Counted from the stretch's first letter, positions 1 through 13,805 are shown. The stretch is 64,000 nt of DNA from Torymus aiolomorphi (GCA_036365515.1 CM070877.1:13398601-13462600); one strand, 5' to 3'. Notes: generated by a model not told the origin, from the letters alone. Translations and numbers: made by a program.

Positions 1-839
1 AAAAGGAAAGATTTCATCTAGTATAGAATAGTAACTATTGAAAAAAAAACACTTTTTAAATGTTTTTGATTTACGCATAAATATAACTTGTTCATTTATG
101 CATAAATATTACTGTTTGAATTTTTTAGATTTTTTTGTGGATACTTGATAGTCCCGCCGATTTTATAGGTTCCCTATGAACGTTTTATTTTGGGACGCAT
201 GGGTATCATCCTTTTTCTTTAGTATTTTACATACATTTACTTGAAGCACATTCGATATTCTATTGAAAGACTTCAATTCTTTACATACATAAATTTTCGA
301 TAAATTTAATGTGATTTCTGTTATATTATCATAATACTCTTTATTTTCATCATTAAAAGTGTGCGAAACGAAAACGTAGATTCCTTCCTAGCAACCTTCT
401 TTTCTCGCATTAAAATACTATTTTAAGATAGAAAAGGTTTTGTCTGGCGATCTGCGATCATAAGGAATATTCTATTCAAGTTTTGAATGATTCCATTCAC
501 TCAACTCCTTCAGAAACACTTTTAAATTATCAGTAATAAATCAAAACTATAATTAAAAATATTTCAAAAGTGCATCGGGCAAAGTCTAGTTGATAGAATT
601 ACCTATTCGAAATTGGAATAGAATACTCTATATGTTTTTCTTAAAATGTTATTTGAATCCAAACAAATGATAAAATTTAGAAGTTGTAAAAGTGATATCT
701 ATATATGTATACTTTAATTAACATCCCAAATAACGAAATGTAACAACAAATTTTGTGTATCTATACTATTTTCAATAATAACAAATATTTTTCTGACTTC
801 ACCAGCCATTGACACGTTATGACTTATAACTTTTTACAA
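1..839. other. AT-rich SK intron sequence, nothing recognised
   Basis: Low-complexity AT-rich sequence with no open frame of note, no repeat pair and no splice-bounded coding block on either strand. It lies inside the SK intron that starts at 13669 and leaves the window at position 1. I looked on the minus strand for the end of S6 and the calmodulin-binding exon and found neither. Confidence 0.6.
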
Positions 840-1620
840 AGCTACCCTCAAAAGACAATAAAAGCAAAAGAAACACACCTACAAATCCCCTCGTAAACTA
901 ATGACCCACTCGATCAAACTGCACCGCGCGTCGACGTGTAAAAACTCGGCCCTCGAAACTTCAAACAGCGCAATTCCGTCGACGAAACCGTCTCCAACTT
1001 TCTTCGCTACCCTCCATAAACCCCTCCATACATATACATCCCACCCGTGCCTTGTTTCCTCGTCATTGTACCCTTCCCGTCCGCCATAAACCGATCCGCC
1101 CGACAACGATAACAATTATTCAGCGCCGTCGCAGCTCTCCGTCGTCCCTTTTTCCACCCTCTCTGAAAAGGACATCGGCCTTTCCTCCTCCCCGAGGGTA
1201 ACGAGATTCCTCGAAACAAAAAGCGAGGCGAGAAAAAGTTCGCCCGAGAAAGAGAGATGTATGTGCGCCCGGGGTGGGAGAAGGAAAAAGCGTCGGCGAT
1301 TTATAAGGGGAGAGAAGGGTTGGGAAAAAAATTCGGCGGAGGAGGTAAAGAGGCTTTTTGTATAGGGAGGGAGACAGGGGGACTCGTTTTGAGTATTCTA
1401 ATTAAGTATTCTTCTGCGATAATGGGGGAGTCGGGATAAAAGGACGAGGTGGAGGTAGTGACGGCCGTATGATGAAGGGGATCGATAGGACAAGCGCGAC
1501 GTGCGGCTGCTGGCGGCTGGTACGTGAATTCTTTTTGTGATCGAAAAGGGCGATCGGTTTTTTCGTGATATCGGGGTAAATTATGTTGTGCGTCGGTGTT
1601 TTGTAAGATGAAGGGGGTAC
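840..1620. other. GC-rich island with C-to-G strand switch
   Basis: The left edge (841-900) is C- and A-rich with few G; the right edge (1441-1620) is G-rich with runs such as GGGG. The core is CpG-rich with purine tracts. Short overlapping open frames on both strands here follow composition and show no family motif. Confidence 0.55.
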
Positions 1621-3179
1621 CGTATATTCGTTGGTATTTTCATATTTTTACCGATAGAACATTTAGAGAGTAAAATTATTACAGATGTTTGATCTTGAAA
1701 TGAAAGTCGGCGATTGATAGATACAAATAGATTAATAAATTAACTTATTCAGCAATTAGAGGAATTTCGTATTAATTTATTCTATCAGAATACAGTTAGA
1801 ATACAGTTACTATATACATATTACAGAGTTGTCACTATTAGTATTATCAGCTTATGTCAACGTTTAATAATAGTAATAATGTAAGTATTGTAACATATTG
1901 ATATAATATAGTAATAAAATATACATATTTTATTCCAATGTAAAAGAATATTCTAAAGACACAGTAATTGCGGCAAGTCTTATTTTTATAAAAAATTTTC
2001 AAATAAAATGAAACAAAATCTCCTTCTTCAGAGCTGTATTCTGTCTTGAATTCTGTGCTTTAAGAAAATCCGTATATTTTAATGCTTTCCGATGAAAGAA
2101 GAGGGATTCGAGATAAAATATGGCTACCTCGCAACAAAAGAGAAAAAAAATATATGAAAAACGTAAAAAATTGGATTTTCATACTCAGTTCGTCTCGAGC
2201 GAATAACCCTAGGCGTGTAAAAATTTTGTTCACGTGCCCGGGCTTGTCAAACACTTCGCGTCTATGAAGTTCCAGTGATTTAAAATTTTGTTCACGCCAC
2301 GCCAGCTGGGAACCGCCACGCGTACATCCACCCGCTGTTACTTATAATATATGAATTTTTTGAATATCCCGGGATAAGGTCCAGTGATTCTTTTATAAAT
2401 TAAGAAGAAGTGATGAAATTTAATAAAAAAATTTAATCTTTATTAAATTTCCTTGTGATTTTACATATTTCGCTGCAAGCAGAAATTTTTACTCTTATCT
2501 AGATAATAGTATTTTGAAGTTTTAGTTAATGGATTTTACACTTCGCCGAAATCCTTTTGTCAGCGAATTTTCTAAATTGCAAATTGAAAGTAGTTTCTTC
2601 GCACGGGGTTTTATTCGGGGGAAATTCAAATGGGGGGAAGAAAACAGGTACAAAAGTTTGTATCTGAGTTTAAGGAATGTCGCTTACTTTACTTTTAATT
2701 TAAAATCTATTGTGTATGTAATTACTGTTCCACGTATAAAATTTGCATGTAAAGTATCTTAGTTTTAGCTAAAAGGCTTAAAATTTTGCCCTGTTTATTG
2801 TATTCAACGAAAAAGTTCATCGTTAACAGAGATGTTCTCTTTTCATGTTTTCAATTGTATATTTTATTAAAGTTATTTCTTTTTTCAATGAATTTTGAAA
2901 ATAAAACAGGTATAAACTTCTGCATAAATTTGAAAATATCGAAAATTTTACATAAACTATTATCATTTTTATAGCTTGTTTAAAAAAATATATTTTTATT
3001 CTAAATCAAAACTATATTTGATCGGAAATTAACTTTTAAAAAGTTAAAAAATAAAGTAAATGAAGGTTTTTCGAAATCCCGATAATAATTTCCTTTAAAT
3101 TGTGTAATATTAATGATTCTGCACATACCTTAGCAATTTCCATCTTTGCTATTAAAATTCGCCAGCAATCAACAATTTT
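1621..3179. other. AT-rich intron sequence with a short local duplication
   Basis: No gene seen. A small local repeat is visible: AAAATTTTGTTCACG occurs at about 2219-2233 and again near 2282-2296, and TCCAGTGATT occurs near 2271 and 2381. The rest is AT-rich. Confidence 0.45.
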
Positions 3180-3730
3180 CCAAACCCATTAACCAACAAA
3201 AAAATCTACTCTATTCGCAATATCCGTTGTAAACCTTCCACCCCTATACCCCCCATAACCCAAGATCATATTGCCCCCATATATTCACTCCCCTCCGAGC
3301 ACTCGGAGCTCTCAACTTTCCCAGTCACCTCGAGAGAGGTCGAGAAAAACAGCCGCCGATTCCCATGATCCTCGTTCGGCTTAGTCGCGGATCGCGAACC
3401 ACCGCGCGGCTTCTCGGGGGACGAAAGCGCCGCGAAAGCCGAGACGACGACGACGACGAGCAAGCGTGCAGCATTAGAGAATTTAATCTCGACCCATAAG
3501 TAAATGCGAGTAGCAGGTACGCGAGAGGTGGTATATAGTGCATATACCCGCGGCGGTGCGTCTCGCGGGAGCTTTTTCGAAAACGAGCGTTATGTCGGCC
3601 GCTGGGGCGCGGAGAACTGTGCGTATAGGGGGATATTTTGAGTTTTTTTTTGGGAGAGTGGTTGGGTATTGATTTGTATTGTAGGATTTTTTTAGGTTGT
3701 AATGGGCCGGTGGTAGTTTGGAGATTGGAT
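3180..3730. other. GC-rich island with the clearest skew switch
   Basis: Hand count on the plus strand: 3181-3300 has 46 C and 7 G, and 3601-3720 has 46 G and 7 C. The CpG-rich core between them (about 3300-3600) contains GA and CGA repeats. A minus-strand frame of 137 codons spans the core but is basic, Ser/Arg-rich and without motifs, so I read it as composition-driven. Confidence 0.65.
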
Positions 3731-4639
3731 TTTTTCAATATTTTTATAGCAAAAGATTTTTCATTGAGATGAATTTTTTCTTACTGTGTGTAAAGAGGAA
3801 AAGATAAAGGTTATTTTATGTTATGACGATGAGTTTTAAAAGAATTATTAAATGAGTTAATGCGTAATTATATCATAATAGATCTTTTTATAAAGTATGT
3901 CAGCTCACTTCAAATCTGCTTACGAAGGTAATTGAGGGTTTGTAATATAAACTTTATAGTTTAACTACGGTATAAATATGTTGCAGGTAATTACGTGGGA
4001 TTACAATTTTACGACGCTAGCGGATTTTTGTGTCTTTTAAACTTTAATCTCACATGAGTTTGTAAACAAAAAACGTAAAATAAGTGACATTTTATAGAAA
4101 ATAAATTGACCAATCAGAACATGAATAAAAGTGTTACTTTAAATTCGACATATATTGGATTATTTTTTTTTTTTATAAGTGGATGATCCCTTTATTTCTA
4201 TGAGTAAAATAAGTAAGATAAGAAAAGGTTATCAAGAGGCAAATAGACCTTTGTTATCCGGGAAGTTATTGAATAGCTTAAGAATAATTGTGGCATATAA
4301 CGATTAGTGCTTCGCACCTACCACAGAAAACTTAAAGCGTTCTGACAATACTAATCATTTTATTCAACTCATAACGAAGAGTATAGAACTAACTACTTTA
4401 TAATCTTCTGCTTAATGGCCACATCACGCTTAATACGTTTCTTACTTAACTGCAATCGTTTTGCGTTGACCTGGTTAAAGGTTTAGGATAATATTCACTG
4501 CGATTCGCCTTTAAATGTTTCTTCAACTTTTCCTTCACCAAGTAAAATAATCTCATACAATTACCAATAAACAAAAAGAAAGTTTTAAACATTCCAGTAC
4601 ACGAAAACAATTCGCAACAAGCCTCATCCATTATGCAAC
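3731..4639. other. AT-rich intron sequence, nothing recognised
   Basis: Intronic AT-rich DNA with poly-T runs (for example about 4164-4174). No coding exon, RNA gene or inverted-repeat element was found. Confidence 0.5.
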
Positions 4640-5110
4640 CAATTACAACTAGCAAGCCCGCGAGCGACACTCCTCGCGAACATTTCAGTCCAAAACTCAG
4701 TTTTAAATTAAAAAACACCGCGCTGACCTATCGCGTACACTCATCCCTCCTCCTCCTCCTCCACTTGCGCGTTAAAAACAAAAAGTGTGTTTCATTTCCC
4801 TCTCTTGTCCCGTCGGCGCGTATATTTGTCTTTGTCGCGCCGCGTGGAAAACGATCACGTACGCGACGTCGCGCGATCTAATTAAAATCGCGTTCCCCTT
4901 TCTTGCCCGCGTTGATTACGAATGCGCGCGACGCAGATCGCGATATCTCGCGCCGCCCTGCCGGCTGAGTTCTCGCTTCTATATGAGGCGGCGGAATTCG
5001 TTATGGTTTACGGTAATGCGGAAGAGAGTTTTCCTGTGATGGCTCGTTGATTTTCGTGGAATGATGTTTACGGTCGTGGGGTGAAATGAGTGGAAATTTT
5101 TTAACGTTAG
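4640..5110. other. CpG-rich island with skew switch
   Basis: C-rich on the left (CTCCTCCTCCTCCTCC near 4748), CpG-dense in the core (4810-4960), then G-rich (5040-5095). Short frames on both strands carry no recognisable domain. Confidence 0.5.
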
Positions 5111-5759
5111 AAATGGTTGAGTGCTTTTTTGGTTTTTAAAAATAGTTATATATTAACATGGTATTTATGTAATTAGTTTTTAATGACGTTTTAATTAAGT
5201 TTTTGTAAATTAATTTATTTGAATATTTTTTCTGTAATGAGACTTTATGTTGTTTTAATTTTATAAGCAGGTTGAGAAATGATCTGCAATATTAGCCTTC
5301 GAATTTACTTTCTCGTTTTTAGTTTCAAAACGTTAACTTAACTGTACGCAAGAAAAGAAACAGCTAAAATAGTGAGATATGTCCCGAATTAAAATAAATT
5401 TACATTTCAAAGTATGACGAGAGTAGATGAAGTATACAATATATTTCAATTGTCAATATTATTCTCTAAAGTAAATGTAGGGTAAATATATTTCTCTACA
5501 TTCTACATTTTCATCTACTCCACTTCACTTGAAGTATATACTTCATCCGATATAAGCTCTGAGAAAACTTTCTTCAATTTGTTTGTGATCGATTGCGGGA
5601 CTTGTATAATACTATCAATTTAAAACTCTGAAGAAAGATTCGTTTTGACAAGAAATAAGCAGAAAATAACGGAGCACAAGAAAATCCTTTCAAAGTATGT
5701 GTATAAAATGTTTATCCATCTCTATACATTCTACGTAAACCAAGCATATCGATTTGTAA
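5111..5759. other. AT-rich intron with a short inverted repeat
   Basis: GAGTAGATGA near 5420 is matched in reverse by TCATCTACTC near 5511. The surrounding sequence is AT-rich and non-coding. This may be the remnant of a small palindromic element. Confidence 0.35.
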
Positions 5760-6490
5760 AATCACGCCACATGCTCATCGACACCCAACTTTACAACAAA
5801 AATCGCTTCTCATTTTCCCCGCTCAGCAAAGCGCAGCTATCAGTGCCAAAAACGCGGTGGGCGGCTAACCACGGCACCGCGGAACCTCAAAAGTGACACG
5901 CCCGCTACTCTCTCAATCTCCACCTCAATTATTCACTACCACCACTACCATCGTCGTCGTCGTCCGGATATCCTCGGTCGAAAAAAAATTAGCCCCGATC
6001 TCTCCCGACTTAACCGCGATGCATTACCCCGGCAGTGCGGCCGATAATGGAAAAGCTCGACGGTTGCCTTGAAGTAGTGTCCCTTCTCGCGCGCTTTCAA
6101 TAAGGCGCGGCTTACGGCGCTCTCTCGTCTTTTATTTCCGCAAATGAGCCGCGGGGAGAAAGGGAGGCGCATGCACGTCGACGGTTCTGCCGAATCGTCG
6201 GAAAAAAGAGCGCGAGTATAGTGCGCGTGAGCCTTAATCCGGTATTAGCTCGTCGTATATGCACGCGCGGCTGTTTCCTGGTGAGCGCGGCGGTTGGTTA
6301 TCCAGCAGGGAGAGAGGAAAAAGGTAGACTTCAGCACTTACGACATCGCATGGAGGATAGGAGAGAGTGAACTAGAGAGGGTAGGCTGGGTTTTATCGAT
6401 CTCGGGAGCGTGGGATTTTCGAGTTTTAGCGATTGTTGAAATATGCATGCGAGGATCGTGGGGGTAAGGTTGGATGGGGAATCTATATAC
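5760..6490. other. GC-rich island with skew switch
   Basis: C-rich left flank (5761-5950), CpG-rich core with TCGTCGTCGTCG near 5951, and a G-rich right flank (6300-6480) with GAGAGAG-type tracts. No coding exon seen. Confidence 0.55.
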
Positions 6491-6813
6491 AAGTTTTTCG
6501 GTATTGTTTGAAGTTGAGTATTGTGATAGAGAAAGTTATGTAAATATTTAATATAATTTTGTACTTTGATGAAAAAACTGTTAGCAGGATTTTATTAGAG
6601 CTTGTTAGGTTGAGTAACATTACTGTTAAATAAGATAAGATTTTTTTATTATGTATAGAGTGATACATTCATTATTCTTTTATACGCTTGCAATATAAAT
6701 AAATCATAGAGTCGCAAGGTGGCGCTTTTGATCAGTACAGTGATTTTGTTGCTCCTACTTATTTAGTTCTTTACTAATAGTTATTGCCTTATTTATTCAT
6801 TGTTTTGTATATA

Positions 6814-6816
<3 letters not shown>

Positions 6817-6843
<27 letters not shown>
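6817..6843. repeat. (TA)n microsatellite at the retrotransposon 5' edge
   Basis: Pure TA dinucleotide run directly before the first sequence I assign to the non-LTR retrotransposon. It may be the insertion target. Confidence 0.8.
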
Positions 6844-6847
<4 letters not shown>

Positions 6848-7002
6848 TAAAGCGCGTGGCGCCGTTTCATTATATTATTTACAAGAATTCTATAATAATT
6901 GGCGTTGGATGATGCAAAATTGGAATTGGTCAAGTGTAACAGATTTTCTATCCAAATTCGCACCTTGTATCGGAGTAATATTAACTTTCAAACATCTCAG
7001 AT

Positions 7003-7928
7003 ATGGACGATGCTATTTCTGATGCGGTTGACATGGATGATTCATTTGTGAACACTCGCAGGCGCATATATTTTGACAACTTTAAATGCTCTTTTACTGA
7101 CTGTGAAATCCTAAATAGTGCTGGTTTTAACTGCGTGTGCTGCCATAAAGTTTATCATGATACGTGTGCTATTGATGCCAAGTGCACAATAAACAGAGAT
7201 GATGACAATTTGATCGTGTCTTTAACATGCTTTTCATGTTATCAAAATGTGCTAGATCTCAATTCCATGGCTCCCAAGATATTTGAAGGCATCAAAGTAT
7301 TCAAAACTTATTTTGAAACTGTCAATCATAAGCTTAGTAAGTTAGATGCAACGCTTGCTGATGTAAATAAAGCTATGAAGGAACATTCTACTCTATTGAC
7401 TCAACACTCTGAGAGTATTACGGCACTTGAAAGTGATGTCAAATCCATAAAAGAAGACATCAATTCTATGAAATCTTCGCATACAGATAAGATAGATTCT
7501 GATATAGCATGCATAATGGATGAAATTAATCAAAGAGATTCTAGATTTGCAAACTTGATTATATTTAACATGGCTGAATCTCCGCAGTCTAGGAACTCGA
7601 TTTACTAACACAAAACACTGGTACAGACGTAGTAACAAGTATGCTTAGCATTTTTAATAATGAAATTGGTATTGTCTTGATTTAACGTATTGGAGCGTTT
7701 AAAAACAATAACACTTGGCCTGTTTTGGTTCGTCTCCAATCAAAACAATAGGTTTTACATGTGCTAAGGAACAAATGTAAGCTACCTAATGGCGTCAATG
7801 TATCAGCTGATCAAACTCCGATAGAACGTAAACATTGTGCCAATCTGAAGAGGGAGTGCGATGAATTTAATAAGGTTAATTCGGTTAAGAAGAAGAGGAT
7901 TATTTTTAATGAATCTGTACTAGAGTAA
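7003..7928 (+). pseudogene. Retrotransposon ORF1 (nucleic-acid-binding protein), frameshifted
   Basis: Open from the ATG at 7003 to the stop at 7606-7608 (201 codons), then continuing in another frame to about 7928. Residues about 28-85 form a PHD-like zinc-binding pattern: paired Cys, then CVCCHKVYHDTC, then a final CFSC. About 100-170 is heptad-rich coiled coil, and about 187 onward (NLIIFNMAES) begins the RNA-binding fold of LINE ORF1 proteins. After the break, another frame resumes homologous-looking sequence (RIGAFKNNNTWPVLV, then TPIERKHCANLKRE), the usual C-terminal part of such proteins, with at least two further stops (about 7682 and 7749). In intact elements ORF1p binds and chaperones the RNA. 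This copy cannot make a full protein. Confidence 0.75.
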
Positions 7929-7977
7929 TGGTCGAAAAAGTGAATTCTAAAAATTCAAAAAACGATCAAACGGCGAG

Positions 7978-9653
<1,676 letters not shown>

Positions 9654-10097
9654 TTAAGGTAGTTCTCTTCACATTGCAAAAACTGAAAAAGCTTCTGAAA
9701 AAAATATACAAATATTCTTCAAAGTCACAGAAATGATACCATATGTTTGTTTACACACATTGCGGAACAAATTTTTGAGAAAAAAATTCTTGAAAATGGT
9801 TATTTTTACATGAGAGTAAATGAGTGCTATATCAACTGTGACAGAAAGTAATAGAATTACTCATCAAAAAAACTGGACTTCAAAAAGAAAAACATAGCTT
9901 AAGAAATATGAAATTCGGCTCTTTCTATTAAGTTTATCAAATATGTGTCAAGCCGATCTTTTTAAAAAGATATTAATGATTATAAACACAAATAGCAGAC
10001 GACGTGCACGAGAGCGAGAGAGACAGAACGACGCCCATGGTATAGTTTGTGCTCTCGCTGAGCAACAAACTGTAGTGCCCGAGGAGAACCCCCTTAA
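9654..10097. mobile_element. TTAA-flanked MITE-like element A, inserted in the reverse transcriptase
   Basis: It begins TTAAGGTAGTTCTCTTC and ends GAGGAGAACCCCCTTAA, an imperfect terminal inverted repeat of about 17 bases with TTAA at both ends, the target preferred by piggyBac-type transposases. The interior (444 bp in all) has no transposase, so it would be non-autonomous. A 66-codon open frame starting at 9943 runs through its right end and has no motifs. A third TTAAGG..GTTCT-like end starts at 10094, so a second related element may abut it. Confidence 0.55.
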
Positions 10098-10155
10098 GGT
10101 GGTTCTTTCATGCGTCCCTAGTCAATGCAGTACTAAATGAAGAGTGTACCTAAAA
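10098..10155. other. Spacer between two TTAA elements
   Basis: 58 bases between element A and the foldback B. It starts GGTGGTTCTTTC, resembling the left end of A, so it may be a fragment of a third copy. It belongs neither to the retrotransposon frame nor to the foldback arms. Confidence 0.35.
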
Positions 10156-10761
10156 TTAAAAAAACCATAGCTGAAATGTGATTTATTTATTTAAAATGAT
10201 AGAAATAGTCAATGTATTGTAAATAAAGTGTATGTTACATGACTAAGATATAGCTTTTTTAACAAAATGTTGATATTTTAGAAACAGCACAAACAATTAT
10301 TGATAAAACATCTTAATCATTCTTGTTTCTTAACTGATTTTAATTTTCAAGGTCTCATTTTGTTTCTTAAGTAATTTCATGGGGACTTGCCGAAGAAAAA
10401 TTTTTAAATTATTCAAAACCAAGAAAGTTATAGCCAATTGTTTATAAATGCATGCACGGGGTTAAAAAAATATTTCTTTTTAATTGGCTATAATTTTCTT
10501 GATTTTGAATAATTTTAAATTTTTCCTTGGGCAAGTCCCCATGAAATTACTTAAGGAACAAAATGAGACCTTGAAAATTAAAATTGGTTAAGAAACAAAA
10601 AAGATTAAGATGTTTTATCAATAATTGTTTGTGCTGTTTCTAAAATATCGACATTTTGTTAAAAAAGTTATCTTAGTTGTTAAATACACTTTATTTATAA
10701 TACATTGACTATCTCTATCACTTTAAATAAATAAATCACATTTCAACTACGGTTTTTTTAA
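10156..10761. mobile_element. 606-bp foldback element B with TTAA ends
   Basis: Near-complete palindrome. The left arm begins TTAAAAAAACCATAGCTGAA and the right arm ends with its imperfect complement followed by TTAA. The arms (about 10156-10445 and 10470-10761) share features such as GGGGACTTGCC near 10381 and GGCAAGTCCCC near 10530. The centre is a short loop with ATGCATGCACGGGG (about 10447-10460). No coding capacity. The retrotransposon reading frame (LAKILDALVTDKLS) resumes at about 10769, directly after the right end. Confidence 0.75.
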
Positions 10762-12038
10762 TTCTTCGCTAAAATACTAGATGCATTAGTCACTGATAAG
10801 CTTAGCGAATTTTTGTTACCTCGTATTATAGACGATCAGCATGGTTTTGTCAAATTGCGTTCTACTGTTACAAACTTATTACTTTTTTCGAATTTTATAC
10901 CTCAATCTTTAGAGAATGGTGAACAAGTTGACGCAATTTATTTGGATTATAGTAAAGCCTTCGGCTCTGTCAATCACGCTCGTTTGTTAAGTAAACTTTT
11001 TAATTATGGTATAAGGGGTACGACCTTGAGTTGGATCTCATCTTTCCTTAGTAACCGTGTTAGTTTTGTTAAACTCAAGGGGTCCATTTCTTCACCGTTC
11101 TCAATTCCACCTGGAGTGCCTCAAGGTTCACACTTGGGGCCGTTACTTTTTATTGCGTTTATTAGGAATAATATAAATTCATGTAAAATTATTTTATACT
11201 CAGATGATGTTAAAATTTATACCAACGTTAAAAGTTTGTCCGATAGTCAAAATTTACAAAGGGATCTGAATAACATTATTATATGGTCACAAAGTAATGG
11301 TCTTGCTTTCAATATTAAAAAAAAAGTCACGTAATTATTTTGTATAGTGGTGTCAACTTCGATCTTTATAATTACGCGATAGAGTCATGTCTACTTGATA
11401 GAGTTAGCTCTATAAAAGATTTATGAGTAATCTTAGATTCCAAATTTACGTTTTGTGACCATATTGATTTTGTTACAACTAAGGCTGTTCATATGTTTGG
11501 TTTTATATGCAGGAACACAAGATTCTTTCAGAATGCGCGATCCATAATTACGTTGTTTAAAAGCTTGATGCTGTCAGTTTTAACATATGCGAGTGTAATT
11601 ATCTGGTCACCTTATCATAAAAATAGTATTAATAAATTACAATCTGTTCAGCATAGATTTCTTAGACACTTATCGTACAGATTCTATATCCCTATGCATA
11701 AGTTTGATCACGACTATTATGATGTATCGCGATACTTTGGTTTAACAACCATCAAATCGATACACTGTGTCAATGACATTATATTTTTATATAAACTGTT
11801 AGTGGGTAACAACATAAATGGTGAGCTCTTTAAGCCATTTGAATTCAAACATTATACTTATTTTTTTAGACAGATCCGCCGATTTAAGGAGTATCATTGT
11901 AAACTCGACTGTACCCTCCACGGTTCGATCTTTAGGTTGCGTCGATTGTGGAACTCTCTATATGTTGATATTTCAAAGATCTCAAATTTGTACACACTCA
12001 AAAATCATGTAAAAGCATCTTTATTAAAATTCTATTAG
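10762..12038 (+). pseudogene. Retrotransposon ORF2, reverse-transcriptase core and C-terminus
   Basis: After the insertion the frame gives LAKILDALVTDKLSEFLLP, QHGFVKLRST, AIYLDYSKAFGSVNH, GVPQGSHLGPLLF and ILYSDDVKIY. These are the successive palm and finger motifs of a LINE reverse transcriptase, with the YADD box as YSDD and the AFD motif altered to AFG. A stop at 11332 breaks it. The C-terminal region resumes at 11493-12038 with VLTYASVIIWSPYH and QSVQHRFLRHLSYR, typical of Jockey/CR1-type ORF2 tails. The catalytic YxDD aspartates are kept but the protein is split by frameshifts and is not functional. Confidence 0.88.
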
Positions 12039-12279
12039 TTTGATACTGCATATTCCCTGATCATCAGCGCTACTTTTTTTTACATTTGTTATTTAATTTT
12101 TGCCTATTTGGCTCTTCTATGTTTATGTACAGGGATAATTCCCGTTAATTTAATAAAATAAAAATAAAATAAAATAAAATAAACAATTATTGTTAAGAGC
12201 ACGAATTTATTGTGACTTTGAAAAAATTCTGGATTAACAGAAATTAAATAGTTTACTCATTAAATGAATTTTTATGGTT

Positions 12280-13285
12280 AATGCCCATGCCGTAACTGAA
12301 AGTTGTGATTGTGTTTACACCTGCATAAACCTAAGTTTGACCTGGGTGTATAATTAGGTAGGTGTCCTTATAACTGCTGTGCCTCAATAATTCTTCATAC
12401 TTTGGTATTTCTTACCTTTACCTGTCTAAAGATTCAGATACCCGTACCTTAATGAATCATTAAAACGTAGTTTTAAGAACTAGTACTAAATCTCCATCCA
12501 AGTCAAATTTAGATTTATTCAGGTCAAAACACATTAATTCATTAACCCATTCATCCCCATGCCGAAACTAAAAATCTGGAATGGTCGCAACTATTAAAAA
12601 GGTGCATATTCAATAAAACTTGTTTAAAACCATTAAAAGTATATCTTTTCAAGTCCGTTGAATAATAATTATTCAAATAAATTATGGAAATAACGAGCTT
12701 TAGAAAAGATGACTGCGGGATTCTACAAAAAAATATTACAAAAAGATTGAGAGCTTTTTATGGAAGAATCTACTTGTTTATTTTTAAAAAGTTTATAAAT
12801 AATTCGTGGATCTTAATAATGAAAGTGATTTACTATACCTAAATAACAAATGAATTTTCTCATAGAAAATCTATCAATCCTTTAATACTTTTTCCTGTGA
12901 CATCGTAATTGTAATAATTTATTCGAATAACTATTATTTAAACAAATTGCAAAAAATCAACTTTTTACGGTTTTGAGTATTTTCTACTGAAGTGTCGTCT
13001 TTTTGATATTTGCCGGCATTCTAGAACTTTTAGTTTCGATATGGGCATCGATGGGTTGGTGGATTTAGAACTATAATATTTATAACTATGGTTTAATGAT
13101 TTTATTAATAGAACGGGTAGTTAAATCTGTAGACAGGTAAAAGTTAGACAATTATCAATAGATTAGGAAGTAAGCAATGGTAAAGTGTCAAGAATAATTA
13201 AGCTATCATAATAAGGACACGTACCTAAATATGCACCCAGGTCAAACTTAGATCTATTCAGGTATAATCTCAGTTACTTCGTAAA
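12280..13285. repeat. Nested, diverged palindromic element (~1 kb)
   Basis: Outer arms pair at about 12317-12370 (CACCTGCATAAACCTAAG, then GACCTGGGTG) and 13205-13265 (reverse complement, CACCCAGGTCAAACTTAG). Inner arms pair at about 12543-12580 and 13020-13061 around the motif CATGCCGAAACTAAAA, with matching AT-rich segments farther in (12658-12700 and 12910-12950). A CCCATGCC..AACTGAAAGT motif recurs at about 12283, 12556 and, inverted, near 13030. No open frame. It is probably an old foldback transposon, or two nested ones. Confidence 0.6.
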
Positions 13286-13669
13286 AGTTAATATCTTTCG
13301 TTGCTTTTGCCTTTTGTTCTGTGGTTTAACAATCGATCTGGCGTCGACTTGACTACGGATTAGGTATCGGTACCTGTATCATAAGTTAATGATTCTTAAT
13401 GATTTTACCTACTACTACTGTTCTGTAATTAATCAATCCTTACCTAATTTTGACCTTTCTGAGATTTAAACAACAACTTTTACCTATATGCATTAGCTTT
13501 CCTTAACATTTTGTTTAATATTCTTCCCTAATCAAACAATTATCTTAGACATTCCCGACTAAACGTACAGGTATTTAGTAACTACCTTTATAATCTTTCA
13601 CAAAATCTCCCAACTCACCGGCTAATCGACGAAAATGCAGGACTAGAACATGACGCGCAAATCACTCAC
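13286..13669. other. Intron next to the SK pore exon
   Basis: AT-rich sequence with scattered ACCTG/CAGGT motifs resembling the neighbouring palindrome. It contains the donor side of the pore exon (minus-strand GTGAGTGAT at 13669-13661). No exon encoding the rest of S6 was found. Confidence 0.5.
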
Positions 13670-13805
13670 CATCATGCCGGTGGATACGGCGATGCCCCGA
13701 CCGCAGTACGTGTTCGGCACGATGTCACCGAAGCCCACGCTGAGAAAGGTAATGGCTATGAGCCACATGGCGTTGAGGAGATTCGCGTGCTCCTCGTCGT
13801 GGAAC
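13670..13805 (-). CDS. SK: SK (KCNN) channel exon: pore helix, selectivity filter, start of S6
   Basis: 136-bp exon with acceptor CAG at 13808-13806 and donor GTGAGT from 13669. The first base completes the Arg codon begun in the upstream exon; 45 codons follow and the exon ends on a codon boundary. It encodes [19 protein letters not shown] (pore helix), then [16 protein letters not shown], the SK-family filter and outer mouth, then IAVSTGMM at the start of S6. SK channels are voltage-independent, calmodulin-gated K+ channels of the plasma membrane that produce afterhyperpolarisation. The filter reads GFG, whereas vertebrate SK channels have GYG. The next exon should start with the rest of S6 and lies outside the window. 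Confidence 0.96.

Noticed and set aside
3325..3738. 137-codon minus-strand open frame, the longest in its island
   Set aside because: Ser/Arg/Pro-rich with no motif. Its open length follows from C/G-rich skew and scarce stop codons.
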